Origin: Massilia sp. IC2-477 | Lineage (GTDB): Bacteria > Pseudomonadota > Gammaproteobacteria > Burkholderiales > Burkholderiaceae_D | Direction of reading: 5' to 3' | NCBI RefSeq assembly: GCF_020707265.1 | Contig: NZ_JAJFEQ010000006.1 | Location: forward strand, 62,001-126,000 | DNA: 64,000 nt | Shown: positions 1 through 9,027 of the stretch, piece by piece | Numbering within the stretch: position 1 is the first letter of the stretch | Layout of the letters: every line of letters starts with the position of its first letter | The notes under the pieces: generated by a model | Told to the model about the DNA's origin: nothing | What the model saw: the letters and a program-made list of their open reading frames with translations, nothing else | Database searches by the model: none | Made by a program: the position numbers and the translations under genes

Positions 1-694
1 CGGCCGATGAGCTCCGAAGGCAGCATGCGCTCGATGAAGGCATAGTCTTCCTTGAGCCAGTCGACGATGCCCTGCGAGATGGTGGCCTGGGTGTCCTCGT
101 TGTCGAGCAGGCGCGCCAGCTGCACGATGCCTTCATTCAGGAGCTCCTGGTGGCGCCCGTCGCGCGTCAGGCTCTCGAGGATGGTGCCGGCCGACTTCGA
201 CAGGTCGACGCTGTTCACCATCGCGTGCACGGCGCGCCGGATGAAGCCCTGCACCGCGCCGTCCTCGATGAAGTCGAGCAGCCAGGCGCCCACCCGCACC
301 AGGTGCTGCCCGAGCAGCTCGGTGTTGGCGGGCTTGACCAGCCAGTCGGCCACCTTCTGCATCGGGTCGTGGCGCTGGATCAGGCGCACGATCGACTCGG
401 TGTCGAGGAACTTCTCGTGCACGAAGCGCGCCAGGTTATCGGCGATGCGCTCCTTGTTCTTGGGGATGATCTCGGTGTGGCGCGAGACGATCGGGATCGG
501 CACGCGCCTGAACAGCGCCACCACGGCGAACCAGTCGGCCAGCGCGCCCACCATCGCGGCTTCGGAAAAGGCGCGCAGCAGGCCGGTCCACCAGTTCTGG
601 GGCAGGAACAGGGTCAGCACGAACAGCGAGGCCGCGCCCGCGAAAAACGCGAGTGCAAGCAGTTTCGATCGCCGCAGTTCGGCTTCCTTCGTCA
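1..694 (-). CDS. DUF445 family membrane protein (C-terminus cut by window edge)
   Basis: The reading frame runs leftward from an ATG at 694 and is still open at base 1, so only the first 231 residues are present. Residues about 12-32 form one strongly hydrophobic helix, followed by the conserved stretch ALADWFAVVALFRRVPIPIV. This segment and the HTEIIPKNKERIADNL motif after it are characteristic of DUF445 (YjiN-like) inner-membrane proteins of unknown function. A GGGAG Shine-Dalgarno lies just upstream. It sits 47 bp downstream of the racemase-like gene on the same strand and may be co-transcribed with it, although a role in acyl-CoA metabolism is not implied. Confidence 0.8.
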
Positions 695-741
695 TAGGCT
701 CCCGGGGGTGGTCGGCGGGCAGTCCCGCCCTACCCCGCATG

Positions 742-1893
742 CTAAATGACTTCGCCTTTTCTCAGCGCTTCGATTGACTGCTGGGTAAAGCCCCAATCGG
801 CCAGGATGGCGTCGCTGTGCGCGCCGGCACAGGAGGGCGCCGCGGGCGTGGGGGGCACACTGCGGCTGAAGCGCGGCGCCGGCGCCGGCTGGGTCACGCC
901 GTCGATGTCGACAAAGGTGCGGCGCGCCGCATTGTGCGGGTGGCGCGGCGCCTCTTCCAGGTCGAGCACCGGGGCGAAGCAGACCTCGGTGCCTTCCAGC
1001 AGGCGGCACCATTCGTCGCGCGTGCGCGTCGCGAACAGCGCGGCGAAGCGCTCCTTCAGCTCGGGCCAGTGCGACTTGCTCCAGCGTTTCGTGAACACGG
1101 GGTCGGTCTGGCCGGTGAGCTTGAGCAAAGTGGCGAAGAACTGCGGCTCGATGGCGCCGATCGAAATGAATTTGCCATCCTGGCAGGCGTAGGTGTCGTA
1201 GAAGGGCGCGCCGCCGTCGAGCAGGTTGCCTTCGCGCTTGTCGCTCCAGGCTTTTGAGGCGCGCAGGCCGTACATCATGGAGCCGAGCAGCGCCGCGCCG
1301 TCCGTCATGGCCGCGTCCACCACCTGGCCCTGGCCGGAGCTGCGCGCTTCCAGCACCGCGCAGAGCACGCCGAAGGCCAGCATCATGCCGCCTCCGCCGA
1401 AGTCGCCCACCAGGTTCAGGGGCGGCGGCGGCGGACTGTCGGCGCGGCCCATCGCATGCAGCATGCCGGACAGGGCAACGTAGTTGATGTCGTGGCCAGC
1501 CGCCTGCGCCAGCGGCCCGGTCTGGCCCCAGCCGGTAACGCGGCCGTAGACCAGCTTCGGGTTGCGCTCCAGGCAGTCGTCGGGGCCCAGCCCGAGGCGC
1601 TCCATCACGCCCGGTCGGAAGCCTTCGAGCAGCACGTCGGCCTGTTCGATCAGGCGCAGGGCGGTGGAGCGCCCGGCCGGCTTCTTGAGGTCGAGCGCCA
1701 GCGAGCGCCGCCCGCGCGCCATCACGTCGTGGCGCGTGCCCAGCACCGGGTAGGGATTGTCTTCGCCCGGTTTGGCCTTGCGGTCGATGCGGATCACCTC
1801 CGCTCCCATATCGGCGAGCATCATCGCGGCGAAGGGGCAAGGCCCGATGCCGACCATCTCGACGACCCGCACTCCTGACAATGGTCCTGTCAT
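742..1893 (-). CDS. CaiB/BaiF family protein, alpha-methylacyl-CoA racemase-like
   Basis: This 383-residue protein belongs to the family III CoA-transferase/racemase fold (CaiB/BaiF). The segment [13 protein letters not shown] (H134) and the later [14 protein letters not shown] (D164) match the catalytic His/Asp pair of alpha-methylacyl-CoA racemases rather than formyl-CoA transferases. Such enzymes epimerise 2-methyl-branched acyl-CoAs so that the (S)-isomer can enter beta-oxidation. An AAGGAG ribosome site precedes the ATG. It is the third gene of a leftward cluster after thiolase and acyl-CoA dehydrogenase, with 13 bp between it and the dehydrogenase. A true CoA-transferase activity cannot be excluded from sequence alone. 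Confidence 0.85.
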   Translation of the reverse strand: MTGPLSGVRVVEMVGIGPCPFAAMMLADMGAEVIRIDRKAKPGEDNPYPVLGTRHDVMARGRRSLALDLKKPAGRSTALRLIEQADVLLEGFRPGVMERLGLGPDDCLERNPKLVYGRVTGWGQTGPLAQAAGHDINYVALSGMLHAMGRADSPPPPPLNLVGDFGGGGMMLAFGVLCAVLEARSSGQGQVVDAAMTDGAALLGSMMYGLRASKAWSDKREGNLLDGGAPFYDTYACQDGKFISIGAIEPQFFATLLKLTGQTDPVFTKRWSKSHWPELKERFAALFATRTRDEWCRLLEGTEVCFAPVLDLEEAPRHPHNAARRTFVDIDGVTQPAPAPRFSRSVPPTPAAPSCAGAHSDAILADWGFTQQSIEALRKGEVI

Positions 1894-1906
1894 TTCCGGA
1901 TCTCCT

Positions 1907-3052
1907 TCAGAGCGAACGGGCGATGATCTCTTTCATGATCTCGTTGGCGCCCCCATAGATGCGCTGCACCCGGGCGTCCACGTACATCTGGGCGATCGGG
2001 TATTCCAGCATGTAGCCGTAGCCGCCGAACAGCTGCAGGCGCTGGTCCACCACCTTGCACTGCAGGTCCGAGATCCAGTACTTGGCCATCGAGGCGCGCA
2101 CGGTGTCCATGCGCCCGGCCAGCATGTCCTCGATGCAGCGGTCGATGAAGATGCGCGCGACCGTCGCCTCGGTCTTGATCTCGGCCAGCACGAAGCGGGT
2201 GTTCTGCATCTCGATGAGGGCCTGGCCGAAGGCGCGGCGCTCGCGCGTGTGCTCGATGGTCAGCTGCAGCGCGCGCTCGATGGCAGCCACGCCGCACACG
2301 CCCAGGATGGTGCGCTCGTAGGGCAGCTCGGTCATCAGCTGGGCAAAGCCCCTGCCCTCTTCGCCTCCCAGCACGTTCCCGAACGGGACGTGGGCGTCGT
2401 CGAAGAACAGCTCGCAGGTGTCCTGGCCCTTTTGCCCGACCTTGTCCAGGATGCGGCCGACACGAAAGCCTGGATTGTCCTTTGTTTCGAGCAGCAGCAG
2501 CGACACGCCTTTTGCGCCGGCGGCGGGGTCGGTCTTGGCCACCACCAGGATCAGGTCGGCCATGTAGCCGTTCGAGATGAAGGTCTTGGAGCCGCTCACG
2601 CGGTAGCCGTCGGGACCGCGCACCGCCGTCGTGCGGATTCCCTTCAGGTCGGAGCCGGCGCCCGGCTCGCTCATGGCGATGGCCGCGATCATCTCGCCGC
2701 TGGCCAGTTTCGGCAGGTAGGTGCGCTTCTGCTCCTCGGTGCCCTGGTTCAGCAGGTAGTGGGCGACGATCGCGTGCACGTGGATGCCGAAGGCGGTGTC
2801 GCCGCCGTAGGACAGCTCTTCGAACACGACCGCCATGTGGGCGAAGCTGCCGCCGGCGCCGCCGTATTCGTCAGGGATGTCGGCCAGCAGCAGGCCCATT
2901 TCGCCTGCCTTGTGCCACAGGTCGCGGTCGACGTGCTGCTGCTCCCGCCAGGTGTCCTGGTGCGGCGTGATCTCGCCCGCCACGAAGCGGCGCACGGCGT
3001 CGCGGAAAGCGCTCAGCTCCTCGTTCATCCAGGGAGACGTCGTCAAGTCCAT
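1907..3052 (-). CDS. Acyl-CoA dehydrogenase, long-chain/isovaleryl-type active site
   Basis: A 381-residue FAD flavoprotein of the acyl-CoA dehydrogenase family, introducing the alpha,beta double bond of beta-oxidation. The flavin/substrate signature [15 protein letters not shown] is at about 126-140. Near the C-terminus the family motif reads [11 protein letters not shown], without Glu at the medium-chain catalytic position. Instead LPYERTILG (E246) supplies a Glu on helix G, the arrangement known for long-chain and isovaleryl-CoA dehydrogenases. The ATG at 3052 was chosen over an upstream in-frame one because it matches the family N-terminus and follows a purine-rich site. It starts 10 bp after the thiolase stop. 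Confidence 0.9.
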   Translation of the reverse strand: MDLTTSPWMNEELSAFRDAVRRFVAGEITPHQDTWREQQHVDRDLWHKAGEMGLLLADIPDEYGGAGGSFAHMAVVFEELSYGGDTAFGIHVHAIVAHYLLNQGTEEQKRTYLPKLASGEMIAAIAMSEPGAGSDLKGIRTTAVRGPDGYRVSGSKTFISNGYMADLILVVAKTDPAAGAKGVSLLLLETKDNPGFRVGRILDKVGQKGQDTCELFFDDAHVPFGNVLGGEEGRGFAQLMTELPYERTILGVCGVAAIERALQLTIEHTRERRAFGQALIEMQNTRFVLAEIKTEATVARIFIDRCIEDMLAGRMDTVRASMAKYWISDLQCKVVDQRLQLFGGYGYMLEYPIAQMYVDARVQRIYGGANEIMKEIIARSL

Positions 3053-3062
3053 GTGCTCGCCC

Positions 3063-4244
3063 TCAGCCGTTACGGTACATGGTGACGACGCAGGCGCCGC
3101 CCAGGCCCAGGTTGTGCTGCAGCGCCACGCGCGCGCCCGCGACCTGGCGCGCGTCGGCACTGCCGCGCAGCTGGTGGGTCAGCTCGTAGCACTGGGCCAG
3201 GCCTGTGGCCCCGAGCGGGTGGCCCTTCGAGAGCAGGCCGCCGGACGGATTGGTGACCACACGCCCGCCATAGGTGTTGTCGCCGTCGGCGATGAACTTG
3301 TCGGCGCCGCCCTCCGGGCACAGGCCCAGGGCTTCGTAGGTGATCAGTTCGTTGTGGGCGAAACAGTCGTGCAGCTCGACCACGTCGAGATCTTCCGGGC
3401 CCAGGCCCGACTGCTCGTAGACCTTGTGGGCGGCGGCGCGGCTCATGTCGTAGCCGACCAGGCGCATCATGTCGCCGGCCTCGAAGGTATCGGGACGGTC
3501 GGTGGTCATTGCCTGGGCGGCGATGTGGACGTCGCGGCGCAGGCCGTGCCTTGCTGCGAAGGCTTCCGACACCAGCAGGGCCGCGGCTGCGCCGCAGGTC
3601 GGCGGGCAGGCCATCAGGCGGGTCATCACGCCCGGCCAGATGGCGGGGGCGTCGAGCACGTCCTGGGCTGTCACCTCCTTGCGGAACAGCGCCAGCGGGT
3701 TGTTCACGGCGTGGCGGCTGGCCTTGGCGCGGATGCGGGCGAAGGCTTCCAGGGGCGTGCCATACTTTTCCATGTGCGCCAGGCCGGCGCCGCCGAAGTA
3801 GCGCAACGCTAGCGGGATCTCGGGCTTGCCCACCAGGCGGTCGGTGACTTCGTCGAAGGCGTCGAATGGGGTCGGACGGTCGGTGAAGACCGAGCCGAGG
3901 GCGCCGGGGCTCATCTGCTCGAAGCCGAGCACCAGCACGCAGTCGGCAGCGCCGCTGGCGATCGCCTGGCGGCCCAGGAACAGCGCGGTCGAGCCGGTCG
4001 AGCAGTTGTTGTTGACGTTGACGATCGGGATGCCGGTCATGCCGACCGCGTACAGGGCCTTCTGGCCGCTGGTGGAGTCGCCGTAGACGTAGCCGGCGTA
4101 GGCCTGTTCGACCAGGTCATAGTCAATCCCCGCGTCCTGCAGCGCGGCGCGCGCCGCCAGCGCGCCCATCTCGTGGTAGGGGCTGCTCGCGCCTGGCTTG
4201 GCGAAGGGGATCATCCCGACGCCGCTCACATATACCTTGTTCAT
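3063..4244 (-). CDS. Thiolase, SCP-x type lipid-transfer/acetyl-CoA acetyltransferase
   Basis: A 393-residue thiolase-fold protein. The nucleophile Cys81 lies in NVNNNCSTGSTALF, the C-terminal catalytic His is in SKGHPLGATGLAQ, and the protein ends in NLGLGGACVVTMYR. The pattern is that of the sterol-carrier-protein-x branch of thiolases, which cleave 3-ketoacyl-CoAs including branched ones. The ATG at 4244 follows a strong GAGGAG site and gives a typical family N-terminus (MNKVYVSGVGMIPF). It is the first gene of the leftward acyl-CoA cluster, with its promoter facing the TetR regulator gene. Substrate is inferred, not shown. Confidence 0.88.
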   Translation of the reverse strand: MNKVYVSGVGMIPFAKPGASSPYHEMGALAARAALQDAGIDYDLVEQAYAGYVYGDSTSGQKALYAVGMTGIPIVNVNNNCSTGSTALFLGRQAIASGAADCVLVLGFEQMSPGALGSVFTDRPTPFDAFDEVTDRLVGKPEIPLALRYFGGAGLAHMEKYGTPLEAFARIRAKASRHAVNNPLALFRKEVTAQDVLDAPAIWPGVMTRLMACPPTCGAAAALLVSEAFAARHGLRRDVHIAAQAMTTDRPDTFEAGDMMRLVGYDMSRAAAHKVYEQSGLGPEDLDVVELHDCFAHNELITYEALGLCPEGGADKFIADGDNTYGGRVVTNPSGGLLSKGHPLGATGLAQCYELTHQLRGSADARQVAGARVALQHNLGLGGACVVTMYRNG

Positions 4245-4269
4245 CCCGTCTCCTCTTTCTTGTTCGATT

Positions 4270-4304
4270 AGGTCGCGCGACCTATAGTTGGTCAATTATA
4301 GGTC
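4270..4304. promoter_or_regulatory. Palindromic operator between thiolase cluster and tetR
   Basis: Two overlapping palindromes lie between the divergent genes. AGGTCGCGCGACCT (4270-4283) is perfectly self-complementary over 14 bp. 4279-4304, with arms GACCTATA and TATAGGTC, matches its own reverse complement at 22 of 26 positions. Half-site AGGTC therefore recurs three times. This is the size and symmetry expected of a TetR-family operator. It lies 26-60 bp upstream of the thiolase start and 41-75 bp upstream of the tetR start, so binding could repress both. The assignment to this regulator is inference. Confidence 0.75.
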
Positions 4305-4344
4305 AGTCGTACTATTTATGGTATGCCTCTGCGATAATCGCGCC

Positions 4345-4980
4345 ATGACGCTCATACTCGACACCACCCTGCGCCGGAAGCCCTCGACCACCACCGAAAA
4401 GGGACTGGGCCGGGCGCGCGACATCCTGCTGGCGGCGCGCGCGCTGCTGGCCAGCGAAGGCTATGCCGGACTGTCGATGCGGCGCGTGGCCCAGGATGCG
4501 GGGATGAGCCTGTCGAACGTGCAGCACTACTACGGCAGCAAGGAGCAGCTGCTGGAAGCCCTGCTGCTCACCATCATGGACGAGTTCCAGGCCAAGATGG
4601 ACCGCATCGCGGTGGCGATGGCCGGGCGGCCGCAGGTCGAGCGCTTCCTGAGCACCGTCGACATGTTCCTCGACGAGATCACCGATCCGACCATGCACGC
4701 GATCTTCTTCGAGATCTGGGCGCTGGCCTCGCGCCATCCCTTTGCGTCGAACCTGATGGCCCGGATGATGGCGCGCGAGCGGCGCGCCGTGTATGGCCTG
4801 ATCCGCGGCCTGAACCCGGCCATCGACGACGAGGCGGCGATGGAGCGCGCGGTGCTGGTCGCGGCCCAGATCCAGGGCCTGATGCTGTTCCGGCTGGACC
4901 GCCATGCGCGTCCGGAGCAATACGCGAGCGTGCGCGCATCCTTGCACAACGTGCTGCTATCGCTCGCGACCGTGCCGTGA
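4345..4980 (+). CDS. TetR/AcrR family transcriptional regulator
   Basis: A 211-residue regulator with a classical N-terminal TetR helix-turn-helix: ILLAARALLASEGYAGLSMR then VAQDAGMSLSNVQHYYGSKE. The C-terminal ligand domain (about 80-205) is not recognisable beyond the family. The ATG at 4345 (MTLILDTTLRRKP) is preferred; upstream in-frame starts would run into the operator palindrome. It is divergent from the thiolase/dehydrogenase/racemase genes, and the shared intergenic palindrome suggests it represses them and itself until an acyl-CoA or related ligand binds. Confidence 0.88.
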   Translation: MTLILDTTLRRKPSTTTEKGLGRARDILLAARALLASEGYAGLSMRRVAQDAGMSLSNVQHYYGSKEQLLEALLLTIMDEFQAKMDRIAVAMAGRPQVERFLSTVDMFLDEITDPTMHAIFFEIWALASRHPFASNLMARMMARERRAVYGLIRGLNPAIDDEAAMERAVLVAAQIQGLMLFRLDRHARPEQYASVRASLHNVLLSLATVP

Positions 4981-5080
4981 TCTGCATTTAATTACTGGCA
5001 GTCGGCAATAAAAATGCCGATGACGCAGCCTGCGTCGCTTATACTCGACGGGTTAATAACCTGTCACGGAGGCCGCACGG

Positions 5081-6778
5081 ATGCACCATGAACTCAGCCT
5101 GATCACCACCATCGCTGCCGCACTCGGCTTCGGCCTCCTGTTCGGCATGCTCGCCATCCGCCTGAAACTGCCCGCGCTGGTCGGCTACCTTGCCGCCGGC
5201 GTTTTGATCGGCCCGGCGACGCCCGGATTCGTCGCCGACGTGCAGCTGGCTTCGCAATTGGCGGAAATCGGTGTGATGCTGCTGATGTTCGGCGTCGGCC
5301 TGCACTTCTCGCTGGGCGACCTGCTCGACGTGAAGAAGATCGCCCTGCCCGGTGCGCTGCTGCAGATCGCGGTGGCGACCCTGATGGGCATGGGGCTGGC
5401 CCACTGGTGGGGCTGGAGCCTGGGCGCCGGCCTCGTGTTCGGCCTGGCGCTGTCGGTGGCCAGTACGGTGGTGCTGCTGCGGGCGCTGGAGGCGCGCGGC
5501 GTGCTCGATTCCATGAACGGCCGCATCGCGGTGGGCTGGCTGGTGGTCGAAGACCTGGTGATGGTGCTGGTGCTGGTGATGCTGCCGGCGCTGGCCGGCC
5601 CCCTGGGCGGCAAGGGGGACGCCGGCGCCGAGCTGTGGCCGGCGCTGGGCAAGACTTTGCTGCAGGTGGGCGCCTTCGTCGCCTTCATGCTGATCGTCGG
5701 CCGCAAGCTCTTCCCGTGGTTCCTGTGGCGCGTGGCCAAGACCAACTCGCGCGAACTGTTCACCCTGTCCGTGATCGCCGCTGCGGTCGGCATCGCCTAT
5801 GCATCCTCGCACCTGTTCGGTGTCTCGTTCGCGCTGGGCGCCTTCTTCGCCGGCATGGTGCTGCGCGAGTCCGAACTGAGCCACCGCGCCGCCGAAGAAT
5901 CGCTGCCGCTGCGCGACGCATTCTCGGTGCTGTTCTTCGTCTCGGTCGGCATGCTGTTCGACCCGATGGTGCTGGTCCAGTACCCGCTGCAGGTGCTGGC
6001 GGTGGTGGCAATCATCCTATTCGGCAAGTCGCTGGCCGCCTTCGTGCTGGTGCTGGCGCTGCGCTACCCGATCAATACCGCGATCACGGTGTCGGCCTCC
6101 CTGGCCCAGATCGGCGAGTTCTCCTTCATCCTGGTGGCACTGGGCATGCAGCTCGAACTGCTCCCCGCCCTGGGCCAGAACCTGATCCTGGCCGGCGCCA
6201 TCATCTCGATCGCCGTCAATCCGCTGATGTTCAGCCTCGGCGCGCCGCTGGAAAAGTGGCTGAAATCGAAGCCGGAGCTGGCGCGCAAGCTGGAGCGCCC
6301 GGCCGACCCGCTGGCCGAACTGCCGATGGAAACCGCGCACGAAAAGCTCAGCGGCCAGGTGGTGCTGGTGGGCTTCGGGCGCGTCGGCCGCCGCATTGCC
6401 GATGACCTGGCGGCGCGTGGCGTGCACTTCGTGGTGGCGGAGCAGAACCGCGAGATCGTCGAACAGCTGCGCGCCGACGGCATACCGGCGGTGGTGGGCA
6501 ACGCGGCCGAGCCGGCGGTGCTGATCCAGGCCCACATCACGCATGCGGCCCTGCTGGTGATCGCCACGCCGGACACCTTCCACGTGCGCCGCATGGTGGA
6601 GATCGCGCGCATGCTCAATCCGGCCGTGCAGGTCGTCGTGCGCAGCCATAACGAGGGCGAAGCAGCGCTGCTGCGCCAGGAGACCGGGGGCAAGGTGTTC
6701 GTCGGGGAGCAGGAACTGGCGGCAAGCATGACGCGGCATGTGGTGGAGACGCTGAAGGAACACGCAGTGGCGCATTGA
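5081..6778 (+). CDS. CPA2-family cation/proton antiporter with C-terminal TrkA-N domain (YbaL/KefB type)
   Basis: A 565-residue inner-membrane protein. Residues 1 to about 390 form roughly a dozen hydrophobic helices typical of Na/H exchanger-type CPA2 transporters, with motifs such as GVMLLMFGVGLHFSLGDL and FALGAFFAGMVLRESELS. Residues about 415-550 form a Rossmann TrkA-N/RCK domain (VVLVGFGRVGRRIADDL) that usually gates the transporter by nucleotide or glutathione-adduct binding. Size and layout fit YbaL or KefB/C-like potassium/proton antiporters. A strong ACGGAGG site precedes the ATG. It appears monocistronic. Confidence 0.88.
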   Translation: MHHELSLITTIAAALGFGLLFGMLAIRLKLPALVGYLAAGVLIGPATPGFVADVQLASQLAEIGVMLLMFGVGLHFSLGDLLDVKKIALPGALLQIAVATLMGMGLAHWWGWSLGAGLVFGLALSVASTVVLLRALEARGVLDSMNGRIAVGWLVVEDLVMVLVLVMLPALAGPLGGKGDAGAELWPALGKTLLQVGAFVAFMLIVGRKLFPWFLWRVAKTNSRELFTLSVIAAAVGIAYASSHLFGVSFALGAFFAGMVLRESELSHRAAEESLPLRDAFSVLFFVSVGMLFDPMVLVQYPLQVLAVVAIILFGKSLAAFVLVLALRYPINTAITVSASLAQIGEFSFILVALGMQLELLPALGQNLILAGAIISIAVNPLMFSLGAPLEKWLKSKPELARKLERPADPLAELPMETAHEKLSGQVVLVGFGRVGRRIADDLAARGVHFVVAEQNREIVEQLRADGIPAVVGNAAEPAVLIQAHITHAALLVIATPDTFHVRRMVEIARMLNPAVQVVVRSHNEGEAALLRQETGGKVFVGEQELAASMTRHVVETLKEHAVAH

Positions 6779-6814
6779 ACGAAGTCCGCAGCCTTGCAAT
6801 TTTCCGGAACTTCT

Positions 6815-6960
6815 CCAACGTCGTCCCGGCGCAGGCCGGGACCCAAGTTCGTCGCATCATGTTGACCGGTGCACGCAAGCAGTAGTAGACCGCAAAGGAA
6901 ATTGGATTCCGTCCTTCGCCGGAAGTCGTGGGCGCCAGTGGCGCACATGACGGTTTTAAA
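6815..6960. repeat. Degenerate palindromic intergenic repeat
   Basis: The 281-bp gap between the antiporter and the FtsH-like gene holds two self-complementary segments. GTCCCGGC/GCCGGGAC (6823-6830 and 6835-6842, loop GCAG) is one. The second centres on TTCCG...CGGAA, about 80 bp further on. Sequences of this kind, with CCCGGC-GCAG-GCCGGG cores, recur in many betaproteobacterial genomes. This is probably a decayed copy; its borders are uncertain and no second copy is in the window. No gene is supported here. Confidence 0.4.
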
Positions 6961-6999
6961 GCTAGTGATGCTACATCTTTGGCTATCTCCATAAACGTA

Positions 7000-7030
7000 A
7001 AAAAACCCGCCGGCTTGCGCACGGCGGGTT
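7000..7030 (-). terminator. Rho-independent terminator of the FtsH-like gene
   Basis: On the minus strand AACCCGCCG (7030-7022) pairs with CGGCGGGTT (7012-7004) around a 9-base loop and is followed by a run of seven T (7005-6999). It starts 29 bp past the stop of the membrane protease gene at 7060. Confidence 0.85.
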
Positions 7031-7059
7031 GAAGAACAGCAAGGAAAAAACGTAAAAGC

Positions 7060-9027
7060 TTAAGCGGCGACTTCTTCCACGCACAGCTTGAGGTTGGCGT
7101 GGCGGCCGTGCAGTTGCGAGTGGATCAGCTCACTGCGCTCTTCGAGCAGCGCGAACACGGCGTCCTTCGAGAGCACATACTCTTCCATCAGCGTGTCCTT
7201 GAGCGACTCGATCACCAGCTTGTAGTCGCGGATCGCGTTCAGGGTGTAGCTGTACAGCTCGTCGGCCTTTTCTTCCACCAGCCGCATCGTGTGCTCGCCG
7301 CCCAGGTCCTTCTGCAGCTGGGTGTAGTCCAGCTTCGAGCGCGAATACATCGACAGGCGGCTGACCATCAGGTTCAGCATCTTGGTGATCTTCTCGATGT
7401 CGTTCTGGCTGCCCACCGAGATGCCGCGCGGGCCGTAGAACAGCTCTTCCGCCGCCACGCCGCCGTACAGGCCGATCACGTCGCGCTCCAGTTCTTCGAG
7501 CGTGCGCAGCGACATGTCTTCACCCGACTGCAGCACGTAGCCCAGGGCGCCGATCTTCGACACCGCTTCGGTGCTGATTTTCAGCAGGTGCGACTTTTCC
7601 TTCACCTCGGCCAGGCTCAGGCCGGCGCGCAGGTAGGGGTCGATCTGCATGAAGAAGTGACCCAGCTCGTGCAGGGCGATGCGCTCGCGCTGCTTGGTCT
7701 TTTCAAGCGTCGTGGCGCGGTCGGTCAGGCCGATGGTGGCGCGCTCGTAGGCACGGAACAGCAGGTTGGTGTTGATGATCGACTTTTCCTGGATCGACAG
7801 CATCGAGGCACGCTCGACCACGGTTTCCAGCAGCGCCGGGCTCAGGTTCTGGGTGATTTCCGCCACCTGGTCCAGGTTGGTGTCCTTCCAGTCCACCAGG
7901 CCCTCTTTCTTGCGCGACAGGAAGCTGCGCAGCAATTCCCTGCGCTCGCCCTTGTTCGGCAGGCGGAAGTTGATCTTGACCGAGAAGCGGCGCAGCATCG
8001 CTTCGTCCATCTCGGTGCTCGAATCGTCGAAGTTCGAGGCCACGACCCAGATCACGCCCTGGCCCTTGTCGCTCTTCACGCCGTCCAGCAGGCCCAGCAG
8101 GGTGTTGGCGGTGTCGTCTTCCCACTTCTTTTCGCTGCGGCCGCGCGGCATGAACAGGCTCTGGGCCTCATCCAGGAAGATGATGCACTTGCCCTTGGCG
8201 CAAGCCTTGCGGTACAGGGCGTTCAGGGCCTTGGAGCCGCCGCCGACATAGCCCGATTCCAGGGCCGAGCCCGAGGCCGAGATCAGCGGCATGTTCAGGC
8301 GCTTGGCCAGGTAGCCGACCAGCTTGGTCTTGCCGGTACCGGCCGGACCAGTCAGCATCACATTGAACGGCTTGTCGATGTTGTGCGACTGGTATTCGTC
8401 GCGGTTGCGGATCATGTCTTCCAGGTGCAGGACTTCCTGCTTGATGTCTTCCATGCCGATCAGGTCGTCCATGCTGCCCTTGAGCTTGTCCGGGGTGATG
8501 AGCGAGGCGCTGGCATTCATGCCCGGCACGCCGAATTTCAGCAGGTAGAGCACCAGCAGCACGATGGCGATGTTCAGGCCGTGGTTCTTCAGGAAGGTGC
8601 CGGTCTTCTCAAGGGCGGATTCGCCCTCGTCCATCACGGCCTTGTGGCTGGCCAGGAATTCGTCCTTGGCGATCGAGTACGGGATCGCGTTCTTCAGCAG
8701 CACTTCGCGCTCGAGCGACAGGTGCGAGGTGCTCGGCACCTTCACCACGTTGATGGTGGTGGCGTCCTTGAACTTGTAGACGTAGCGCGGCGATTCGGAC
8801 AGGGGCTTGGCGATCACCAGGTAGTCCAGGCGATCCTTGCTGGCCGCCAGTTGGGTGATCTCGGCAATGTTCTGCGAATGCACGACCGGACTCGGGTCCT
8901 GGGCAACATTCGATTTCCAGATTGCCACCGCTGCGATCACGCCGAACAGCGTCGCCAGGGCGATGCGGACGTAGATACTCTTAAAAGCGTTCTTGAAAGC
9001 AACCTGAATCTGGGCGAAATTGGGCAT
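7060..9027 (-). CDS. Divergent FtsH-like membrane AAA+ metalloprotease
   Basis: A 655-residue protein with the FtsH layout: TM helix at about 20-37, a periplasmic segment of roughly 110 residues, a second TM at 152-168, AAA+ module and M41 peptidase. Visible motifs are Walker A GPAGTGKT (227-234), Walker B IIFLDE (282-287), zinc site HELGH (453-457), and a third-ligand region GSQNDIEKIT (D543). It differs from housekeeping FtsH. The second region of homology reads DEAMLRRFSVKINF instead of the RPGRFDR pattern, the usual HEAGH is HELGH, and the C-terminus is long. It is probably a second, specialised FtsH paralogue for inner-membrane proteolysis. It is monocistronic, with a terminator directly behind it. 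Confidence 0.88.
   Translation of the reverse strand: MPNFAQIQVAFKNAFKSIYVRIALATLFGVIAAVAIWKSNVAQDPSPVVHSQNIAEITQLAASKDRLDYLVIAKPLSESPRYVYKFKDATTINVVKVPSTSHLSLEREVLLKNAIPYSIAKDEFLASHKAVMDEGESALEKTGTFLKNHGLNIAIVLLVLYLLKFGVPGMNASASLITPDKLKGSMDDLIGMEDIKQEVLHLEDMIRNRDEYQSHNIDKPFNVMLTGPAGTGKTKLVGYLAKRLNMPLISASGSALESGYVGGGSKALNALYRKACAKGKCIIFLDEAQSLFMPRGRSEKKWEDDTANTLLGLLDGVKSDKGQGVIWVVASNFDDSSTEMDEAMLRRFSVKINFRLPNKGERRELLRSFLSRKKEGLVDWKDTNLDQVAEITQNLSPALLETVVERASMLSIQEKSIINTNLLFRAYERATIGLTDRATTLEKTKQRERIALHELGHFFMQIDPYLRAGLSLAEVKEKSHLLKISTEAVSKIGALGYVLQSGEDMSLRTLEELERDVIGLYGGVAAEELFYGPRGISVGSQNDIEKITKMLNLMVSRLSMYSRSKLDYTQLQKDLGGEHTMRLVEEKADELYSYTLNAIRDYKLVIESLKDTLMEEYVLSKDAVFALLEERSELIHSQLHGRHANLKLCVEEVAA

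Noticed and set aside
697..734. Possible eighth, half copy of the GTAGGGTG element
   Set aside because: It has a GTAGGGCGGG-like hairpin arm on the minus strand but no second end; too short to distinguish from a local GC-rich palindrome.
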